Positions 1 through 4,393 of a DNA stretch of 5,028 bases are shown piece by piece (positions within the stretch are counted from its first letter, which is position 1; every line of letters begins with the position of its first letter). The notes under the pieces are model-generated. The model was not told the origin of the DNA. It ran no database searches and was given only the letters and a program-made list of their open reading frames with translations. Location of the stretch: NCBI GenBank assembly GCA_035293245.1, contig DATDOO010000165.1:1-5028 (forward strand), read 5' to 3'. This stretch comes from DATDOO01 sp035293245. Lineage in GTDB: Bacteria; Pseudomonadota; Gammaproteobacteria; Methylococcales; Methylococcaceae. A program made the position numbers and the translations under genes.

Positions 1-135
1 GCCACCAAGTACCTGGAAAATTATCTGGGCTGGCGCAGGTGGCTGGAACGTTGCGGCGAACGGAACTCCCCGTTGGGTGGCCTCCAGGCCGCCCTTGGCC
101 TGGAAAAGCATTTTCAACTGTTAATGCAGACATAG
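1..135 (+). CDS. C-terminal end of an unidentified protein, possibly a transposase (partial)
   Basis: The first frame is open from the window edge to a TAG at 133-135, giving 44 codons of a truncated product. The visible peptide is rich in aromatic and basic residues (YLENYLGWRRWLERCGE) and ends ...HFQLLMQT. A 'YLGWRRxxE' segment followed by a short hydrophobic tail reminds me of the C-terminal ends of some insertion-sequence transposases, but no catalytic residues are in view and I cannot name a family. It does not look like the Fis-type helix-turn-helix end of FleR/FlrC, the RpoN activator often encoded just before fliE. A 44-codon open frame in GC-rich DNA could also be chance. What argues for a real gene end is the protein-like composition and the position directly before the fliE promoter region. 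Confidence 0.5.
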   Translation, partial: ATKYLENYLGWRRWLERCGERNSPLGGLQAALGLEKHFQLLMQT

Positions 136-159
136 CCTTAGGAAAGGGGGGTGTAAGGC
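135..159. repeat. Inverted repeat just after the upstream stop codon
   Basis: GCCTTA (135-140) and TAAGGC (154-159) are perfect 6-base arms around a 13-base G-rich loop, beginning at the last base of the upstream stop codon. It could be a weak transcript-end hairpin, but no T-run follows, so an intrinsic terminator is not supported. It could also be part of an insertion-sequence end, which cannot be tested without the left end. Arms this short can arise by chance. Confidence 0.3.
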
Positions 160-191
160 GAGTAGCCCGCCCGCGTTCATGGGCTGTGTGC

Positions 192-208
192 AGTTTCGGC
201 ACGAAACT
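192..208. promoter_or_regulatory. Perfect dyad upstream of the fliE promoter (candidate operator)
   Basis: AGTTTCGGCACGAAACT is a perfect inverted repeat with 7-base arms (192-198 and 202-208) and a 3-base centre. Its right arm ends 15 bases before the -24 element of the sigma-54 promoter, so it is centred near -48 from the predicted transcription start. Dyads of this size are typical of sites for dimeric regulators. A role in controlling the operon is inference, and the sequence does not match an activator site that I can name. No T-run follows it, which argues against a terminator. Confidence 0.4.
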
Positions 209-222
209 CGCGACTAATCAAG

Positions 223-238
223 TGGCACTTTGTTTGCT
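223..238 (+). promoter_or_regulatory. Sigma-54 (RpoN) -24/-12 promoter for the fliE operon
   Basis: TGGCACTTTGTTTGCT matches the -24/-12 consensus TGGCAC-N5-TTGCW. The invariant GG (224-225) and GC (236-237) are separated by exactly 10 bases. Transcription would start about 12 bases further on, near 248-250, leaving a fliE leader of about 125 bases. RpoN control of the fliE-led operon, with an enhancer-binding activator of the FleR/FlrC kind, is established in Pseudomonas and Vibrio. Position, spacing and the identity of the downstream gene all agree. The activator binding sites are not identified, and no activator gene is in the window. Confidence 0.85.
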
Positions 239-291
239 TGTGTTCTAGTCATCCAGGCGAACGATCATGGTGATTCGCTCCATGACCGTTT

Positions 292-333
292 CCCTCACCC
301 CGGCCCTCTCCCGAGGGGAGAGGGGGAGCAGGG
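292..333. repeat. G/C-rich palindromic dispersed-type repeat in the fliE leader
   Basis: The core is a perfect hairpin: CCCTCTCCC (304-312), a 3-base loop, then GGGAGAGGG (316-324). It is flanked by CCCTCACCCCGG on the left and GGAGCAGGG on the right. Read in the frame that continues into fliE it encodes PHPGPLPRGEGE. That peptide is familiar from spurious hypothetical proteins translated out of an extragenic repeat common in beta- and gammaproteobacteria. It lies about 45 bases after the predicted transcription start and about 30 before the fliE ribosome binding site, so it would fold in the leader RNA. There is no T-run after the stem, so this is not a standard terminator. Confidence 0.75.
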
Positions 334-360
334 TGTTCGCTCCGCGACTTATACGTTAAC

Positions 361-364
361 GAGG
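361..364 (+). promoter_or_regulatory. Ribosome binding site deciding the fliE start
   Basis: GAGG lies 9 bases before the ATG at 374 but only 3 bases before the in-frame ATG at 368, so 374 is favoured. A third in-frame ATG at 383 would be 18 bases away. The more distant ATG at 230 overlaps the sigma-54 promoter and lies upstream of the predicted transcription start, so it cannot be used on this transcript. Confidence 0.55.
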
Positions 365-373
365 CGCATGAAA

Positions 374-685
374 ATGAATCACATGGACATCAATCAAGTC
401 CTAGCCCAGATGCGCGTGCTGCGCGACCAGGCCGCCAGCCGGCCGGCCGAGACGGAAAACGGCGTCGATTTTTCGACGCTGCTCCAGCAATCCGTCGATC
501 AGGTCAACGACGTGCAGCAACAGGCGAGCAAGCTGGCCAGCGCTTTCGAAGCCGGCGAGACCGACGCCAGCCTGGCCGAAGTCATGGTTTCCCTGCAGAA
601 GGCCAATGTGTCCTTCCAGGCCATGGTACAGGTGCGCAACAAGCTGGTGGATGCCTATAAAGACGTCATGAACATGCCGATTTAA
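374..685 (+). CDS. fliE: Flagellar hook-basal body complex protein FliE
   Basis: A 103-residue protein, the usual length for FliE, which joins the MS ring (FliF) to the proximal rod and is an early substrate of the flagellar export apparatus. The C-terminal half carries the family signature: VDFSTLLQQSVDQVN at about 31-45, then LAEVMVSLQKANVSFQ and VQVRNKLVDAYKDVMNMPI to the end. This closely parallels the enterobacterial '..DVMTDMQKASVSMQ..VRNKLVAAYQEVMSMQV'. The first 30 residues are variable, as is normal. There is no signal peptide, as expected for a type III export substrate. The start at 374 is chosen from the GAGG spacing; 368 and 383 remain possible. It is the first gene after the sigma-54 promoter, and 39 bases separate it from fliF. 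Confidence 0.95.
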   Translation: MNHMDINQVLAQMRVLRDQAASRPAETENGVDFSTLLQQSVDQVNDVQQQASKLASAFEAGETDASLAEVMVSLQKANVSFQAMVQVRNKLVDAYKDVMNMPI

Positions 686-724
686 CTTTCCTGATCAGCT
701 CGGAAAACCAACGGGAAGCGCACG

Positions 725-2413
725 ATGGAAGCGGGACACGCGGCAAAAAATGCAGAACAGGCCCGGCGGCTGATGGCGGGCGGCGGCGGGAACCAGTTTC
801 TCGCCGGTTTGGGCGCCATGAGCCGCGGACAGCAGATGGCGTGGCTGGCCGGCATCGCCCTGGCCATCGCCTTGGCCGTGGCGGTGGTGTTGTGGACGCG
901 CCACGCGGACTATTCGCCCTTGTTCGGCGGGATGCCGGACAAGGACGTGGCGGAAGTGGTCGAAGCGCTCGACAAGCTGGGCATGGATTATCGCGTCGAT
1001 TCCACCACCGGCGCGGTGAAAGTACCGTCCGGACAGGTGCACGAAGTCCGCCTCAGGCTGGCCGGGCAGGGCCTGCCGCGGGAGAGCGGCGGCGGTTTCG
1101 AACTGATGGAGCAGGATCGCGGTTTCGGCAACAGCCAGTTGATGGAAACCGCCCGTTATCAACATGCCTTGGAAGGGGAAATCGCCCGCTCCATCGTCAC
1201 CCTCGATCCGGTCAAGGCGGCGCGGGTGCATCTAGCCTTCCCCAAGGAAACGGTATTCGTCCGCGAGCGCAAGAAGCCGAGCGCGTCGGTGGTGGTGCAC
1301 CTGCACGCCGGGCGTTCCCTGGGCAAGGAGCAGGCGCAGGCGATCGTCCATCTGGTTTCCTCCAGCGTGCCGCAACTGGATCCGGAAAGCGTGACCGTTG
1401 TGGACCAGGAAGGCCGGTTGCTGAGTTCCCGCGACACCGGCGGCGAAATGGCCTTGAGCAACAAGCAGTTCGAGCACAAGCGCGAGGTCGAGGAATATCT
1501 GATCGGGCGCATCGAGAACATCCTCTCCCCCCTGGTCGGCCGCGAAGGCTTGCGCACCCAGGTCAGCGCCGACATCGACTTTACCGTTACCGAACGCACC
1601 CAGGAACTTTTCAATCCGGATCAGCCGGCGATGCGCAGCGAACAGACCACCGAGCAGCAGAGTCGCGGCGGGGGCGGCGCGCAGGGCGTTCCGGGCGCCC
1701 TGAGCAACCAGCCTCCGGCGGCGGGCACGGCTCCGGAAGTGGCCGGCGGCCAAGCCGGCGCGGCGGCGGCCGGCGGCGGCTCGGAATCCCTGAACCGCAA
1801 CTCCACCCGCAATTTCGAACTGGACCGCACCGTGAGCCATTCGCGCCTGGCGGTGGGCGGCCTGCGCCGTCTCACCGCGGCGGTGGTGGTGGATAACCGC
1901 CGCGTGCGCCAGGAAGACGGCGCAATCAGCGAAAAGCCCTACAGCGAAGAGGAACTGGTGCGTTTCACCGACCTGGTCAAGGAAGCCCTGGGCTACGATG
2001 TGACCCGCGGCGACCGCGTCATGGTCACCAACGCACCGTTCAAGTCGGAGGAAGCCCCGCCCGCGTTGAAAATCTGGGAGGAAGACTGGTTCTGGTCGGC
2101 GGTGCGGCAAGGCGTGGCGCTGCTGGCTTTGGCGGCGATCATCCTGGGCGTGATCCGGCCTTTGCTGAAGGTGGCCTCGCGGGCGCCGGAGGGCGGGCCG
2201 GCCGGTCTGCTCGGCGGGCCGCGCGGCGGCCTGGCGGCGGATCGCCTGACCCTGTCGCACCGGCGGGCGGGCGCCGAGGACGAAGAGCCTTTGCTGCTCG
2301 AATCGCCCGAAGCCGCTTACCAGCGCCATCTCGATTTCGCCAAGAAGACCGTCGAGAGCGATCCCAAGCGCGTGGCGCAACTGATCCGCACCTGGATGAC
2401 GGCCAATGGCTGA
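725..2413 (+). CDS. fliF: Flagellar MS-ring protein FliF
   Basis: A 562-residue inner-membrane protein of normal FliF length that multimerises into the MS ring, the base of the flagellar motor and the housing of the export gate. Residues 39-57 form the first membrane helix and about 459-479 the second. Between them lie the periplasmic ring-building domains of the YscJ/FliF family: about 60-115, 118-225 (with PRESGGGFELMEQ and ARVHLAFPKETVFVRE) and a third from about 228 to 440. The third is interrupted by the beta-collar insertion, ending in the conserved NFELDRTVSHS-like stretch. Residues 315-353 of that insertion are almost all Gly, Ala and Pro. The cytoplasmic tail YQRHLDFAKKTVESDPKRV at 532-550 is the FliG-binding segment. 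A GGGAAG ribosome binding site at 713-718 sits 6 bases before the ATG. The last 8 bases overlap fliG, suggesting translational coupling. Confidence 0.97.
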   Translation: MEAGHAAKNAEQARRLMAGGGGNQFLAGLGAMSRGQQMAWLAGIALAIALAVAVVLWTRHADYSPLFGGMPDKDVAEVVEALDKLGMDYRVDSTTGAVKVPSGQVHEVRLRLAGQGLPRESGGGFELMEQDRGFGNSQLMETARYQHALEGEIARSIVTLDPVKAARVHLAFPKETVFVRERKKPSASVVVHLHAGRSLGKEQAQAIVHLVSSSVPQLDPESVTVVDQEGRLLSSRDTGGEMALSNKQFEHKREVEEYLIGRIENILSPLVGREGLRTQVSADIDFTVTERTQELFNPDQPAMRSEQTTEQQSRGGGGAQGVPGALSNQPPAAGTAPEVAGGQAGAAAAGGGSESLNRNSTRNFELDRTVSHSRLAVGGLRRLTAAVVVDNRRVRQEDGAISEKPYSEEELVRFTDLVKEALGYDVTRGDRVMVTNAPFKSEEAPPALKIWEEDWFWSAVRQGVALLALAAIILGVIRPLLKVASRAPEGGPAGLLGGPRGGLAADRLTLSHRRAGAEDEEPLLLESPEAAYQRHLDFAKKTVESDPKRVAQLIRTWMTANG

Positions 2414-3419
2414 GCAGACGGCGGAAAAACTCGACGGCCTCGGCCGTTCCGCAGTTTTGCTGCTGGCGGTGGGGCAGGACCATGCGGCGCAGATTCTCAA
2501 GCACATGAACCCGCGCGAGGTGCAGCAACTGGGCACGGCGGTCACGTCGCTGAGCAACGTCAACTCGGATACGGTCAACGCGGTTCTGCACAATTTCTAC
2601 GACACGATCCAGAGCCAGACGGCGCTGGGGATGGATACCGGCGAATTCGTGCGCGGCGCGCTCACCAAGGCGCTGGGCGAGGATCGCGCCAACACGGTCC
2701 TCGATCGCATGGTGGCCGGCACCGACAGCCAGGGCCTGGAATTGCTGAAGTGGATGGACGCACGCAGCATCGCCGACCTGGTGCGCCAGGAACACCCGCA
2801 AATCGTCGCCATCATTTTTTCCCTGCTGGACTCCGACCAGGCGTCGGCGGTGTTCGAGTACCTTCCGGAAAAAGTGCGCGCCGACGTGGTGCTGCGCATC
2901 GCGTCGCTGGAGGGCATTCAGCCGGCGGCGCTGAAGGAACTGGACAGCATCATGTCGCAGCAACTCACCGGCAGTTCCCAATCCAAGCAGTCCGCCCTCG
3001 GCGGCATCGAGGCCGCCGCCAACATCATGAACCTGCTGGACGGCTCCACCGAGGCGGCGATCATGGAGCAGATCATGGAAATCGACCCCACCGTGGGCGA
3101 AAAAATCCAGGACAAGATGTTCGTGTTCGAGGATCTCGCCGACGTGGACGACCGCGGCATCCAGACCCTGCTGCGGGAAATTTCCACCGACACCCTGCTG
3201 CTGGCCCTCAAGGGCGCCGACGAGGCGCTCAAGGAGAAGATTTTCCGCAACATGTCCAAGCGCGCCGCAGAAATGCTGCGCGAGGACATGCAGGTGGCCC
3301 CGCCCGCCAAGCTCAGCGACGTGGAAGGCGCGCAGAAGGAAATCCTCGGCGTGGCGCGCCGCTTGTCCGAATCGGGCGAGATCAATCTGGCCGGCGGCGG
3401 CGGCGATGTCTTCCTTTAA
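2406..3419 (+). CDS. fliG: Flagellar motor switch protein FliG
   Basis: A 337-residue rotor protein, typical FliG length. It binds FliF through its N-terminal domain, FliM through its middle domain, and the MotA/B stators through its C-terminal domain. Visible landmarks are: the N-terminal 'SAVLLLAVGQDHAAQILKHM' helix pair (15-34); the EHPQ motif at 129-132 with 'LRIASLEGIQPAALKEL'; the Gly-Gly hinge at 199-200 followed by AAANIMNLLD; the MFVF hinge motif at 238-241; and the charged torque helix region FEDLADVDDRGIQTLLREI (241-259) plus LKGADEALKEKIFRNMSKRAAEMLRED (268-294). All are in the expected order with no breaks. The start overlaps the fliF stop as ATGGCTGA, with a weak GGATGA ribosome binding site at 2394-2399 inside fliF. 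A 179-base hairpin-rich spacer follows, much longer than the other junctions here. Confidence 0.98.
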   Translation: MAEQTAEKLDGLGRSAVLLLAVGQDHAAQILKHMNPREVQQLGTAVTSLSNVNSDTVNAVLHNFYDTIQSQTALGMDTGEFVRGALTKALGEDRANTVLDRMVAGTDSQGLELLKWMDARSIADLVRQEHPQIVAIIFSLLDSDQASAVFEYLPEKVRADVVLRIASLEGIQPAALKELDSIMSQQLTGSSQSKQSALGGIEAAANIMNLLDGSTEAAIMEQIMEIDPTVGEKIQDKMFVFEDLADVDDRGIQTLLREISTDTLLLALKGADEALKEKIFRNMSKRAAEMLREDMQVAPPAKLSDVEGAQKEILGVARRLSESGEINLAGGGGDVFL

Positions 3420-3435
3420 CAAAAGCCGCAACGTC

Positions 3436-3547
3436 TTTGTCCCCCTCTCCTTCCGGGACAAATCCGTCGGGAGCGGATTTGCACGCCTTGCGCCCGGAGG
3501 GCGCCGGGCATGGATAGCCCGGCATGATTGGGCCGGGGCGAGGGGAG
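3436..3547. repeat. Cluster of overlapping hairpins between fliG and fliH
   Basis: Five perfect inverted repeats are packed in about 100 bases. TTTGTCCC (3436-3443) pairs with GGGACAAA (3455-3462). CAAATCCG (3459-3466) pairs with CGGATTTG (3474-3481). GCGCCC (3490-3495) pairs with GGGCGC (3499-3504). GCCGGGC (3503-3509) pairs with GCCCGGC (3517-3523). CCCGGC (3518-3523) pairs with GCCGGG (3532-3537). Several arms share bases, so neighbouring hairpins exclude one another. The outer blocks TCCCCCTCTCC (3440-3450) and GGGGCGAGGGGA (3535-3546) are roughly complementary, as in a compact repeat element. No T-run or gene start belongs to it. I infer a dispersed intergenic repeat that may also act on the mRNA between fliG and fliH; the copy number is unknown to me. 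Confidence 0.65.
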
Positions 3548-3588
3548 CGGGCATGGCGCAAGCGGCGTTCGTTGTTCGGTGGGGAGGC

Positions 3589-3593
3589 GGGAG
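3589..3593 (+). promoter_or_regulatory. Ribosome binding site deciding the fliH start
   Basis: GGGAG lies 5 bases before the ATG at 3599, with a second purine block GGGGAGG at 3581-3587. The frame is open further upstream to an ATG at 3524, but that codon directly abuts the right arm of a hairpin and has no ribosome binding site. The extra 25 residues are arginine- and glycine-rich, as expected of translated spacer. Therefore 3599 is preferred. Confidence 0.7.
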
Positions 3594-3598
3594 TCGCC

Positions 3599-4393
3599 AT
3601 GTCCACTAACCCCCGACCGCTGGCTCCGGAAGAAGTGGAATCGGCCGCGCCCTGGCTGCCGCCGGATGTAACGCCGGCGCCGACGTCCACTCCGGCCATC
3701 CGCACCCGGATCGTCGAGGAGAAACTTTCCCGGCCCCCGCCGCGGATGACCGTCGGCGCGCTCGAATCCATGCAGAACCAGGCTTATGCCGAAGCGTGCG
3801 AGCAGGGGAAGGGCGAGGGTTACCGGGCGGGCTTCGAGGAGGGCCGCCAGGCGGGACACGCGGAGGGACGGCAGGCCGGCCTGGAGGAAGGCCGGAAGCA
3901 GGGATTCGACCAGGGTCGCGAGGAAGGGATGGCCGCTGCCCGCGAGGAGCAGGCGGCGCTGGCGCGGGCGCGTCTGGAAAGGCTGGACGCACTGCTGCGC
4001 GCGCTCTCCGAACCCCTGGCGCAACTGGACGAGACCATCGAGCAAGAGTTGGTCGCCCTGGCGATGGCCGTGGCGCGGCAACTGGTGCGGCGGGAGATTC
4101 GCGTCAATCCCGGCCAGATCGTCGCCGTGGTGCGCGACGCGGTGTCCGCCCTGCCGTCCAACGCCCGGCAGATCGCGCTGCACGTCCATCCGGACGACGC
4201 GCCGTTGCTCCGCGAGGCCTTCGCCCTCGACGACGATTCCGCACCCCTGTGGCGGCTGGTCGAAGACCCCTTGATTTCGCCCGGCGGCTGCCGGGTGCTG
4301 ACCGAGCAGTCCAGCATCGACGCCACGGTGGAAAAACGCCTGGCGCAGGTCATCGCCGTCGCCCTGGGCGATCAGCGGAGCGATGAGTCGTGA
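3599..4393 (+). CDS. fliH: Flagellar assembly protein FliH (export ATPase regulator)
   Basis: A 264-residue cytoplasmic protein that as a dimer binds the N-terminus of the export ATPase FliI, restrains its activity and docks it to the export gate and C ring. The N-terminus reads RPLAPEEVESAAPWLPPD; its tryptophan is in the region that, in studied FliH proteins, contacts the gate or FliN. Residues 70-110 form an unbroken run of eleven glycines spaced exactly four apart (GxxxG repeats), a FliH hallmark. The C-terminal SctL/FliH-type domain follows, with ELVALAMAVARQLVRREI (about 150-167), VVRDAVSALP, HVHPDDAPLL and a final VEDPLISPGGCRVLTEQSSIDATVEKRL segment. The stop overlaps the fliI GTG start. 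It is separated from fliG by a hairpin cluster, so its expression may differ from that of the upstream genes. Confidence 0.95.
   Translation: MSTNPRPLAPEEVESAAPWLPPDVTPAPTSTPAIRTRIVEEKLSRPPPRMTVGALESMQNQAYAEACEQGKGEGYRAGFEEGRQAGHAEGRQAGLEEGRKQGFDQGREEGMAAAREEQAALARARLERLDALLRALSEPLAQLDETIEQELVALAMAVARQLVRREIRVNPGQIVAVVRDAVSALPSNARQIALHVHPDDAPLLREAFALDDDSAPLWRLVEDPLISPGGCRVLTEQSSIDATVEKRLAQVIAVALGDQRSDES
3806..3928 (+). other. GxxxG repeat run within fliH
   Basis: Eleven glycine codons fall every fourth codon, corresponding to FliH residues 70-110 counted from the ATG at 3599. The intervening triplets are mostly charged or polar (YRA, FEE, RQA, HAE, RQA, LEE, RKQ, FDQ, REE). In the FliH/SctL family such runs form helix-helix packing surfaces in the dimer. 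The DNA is only loosely repetitive, so this is a protein-level pattern rather than a recent tandem duplication. Confidence 0.85.

Noticed and set aside
39..248. Small 69-codon open frame upstream of fliE
   Set aside because: It spans the upstream gene end, the dyad and the sigma-54 promoter. Its composition is not protein-like, and the overlapping frame ending at 135 is more convincing.
304..324. Intrinsic terminator or attenuator from the leader stem
   Set aside because: The stem is strong, but no run of T follows it and the operon continues, so a standard terminator is not supported.
230..373. N-terminal extension of FliE by 48 residues from an upstream in-frame ATG
   Set aside because: The ATG at 230 overlaps the sigma-54 promoter and precedes the predicted transcript start. 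The added peptide includes translated repeat (PHPGPLPRGEGE), and FliE without it is already full length.
1232..2593. Long antisense open frame of 453 codons opposite fliF and the start of fliG
   Set aside because: GC-rich coding DNA commonly leaves the opposite strand free of stops. The product is Ala/Arg/His-rich with no recognisable domain, while the + strand genes are certain.
2139..3554. Long antisense open frame of 471 codons opposite fliG
   Set aside because: Shadow of the fliG frame with the same biased composition and no domain; it also runs through the hairpin spacer.
3524..3598. FliH starting 25 codons earlier, at ATG 3524
   Set aside because: No ribosome binding site, it abuts a hairpin arm, and the added residues are Arg/Gly-rich spacer translation. 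The ATG at 3599 has GGGAG at good spacing.
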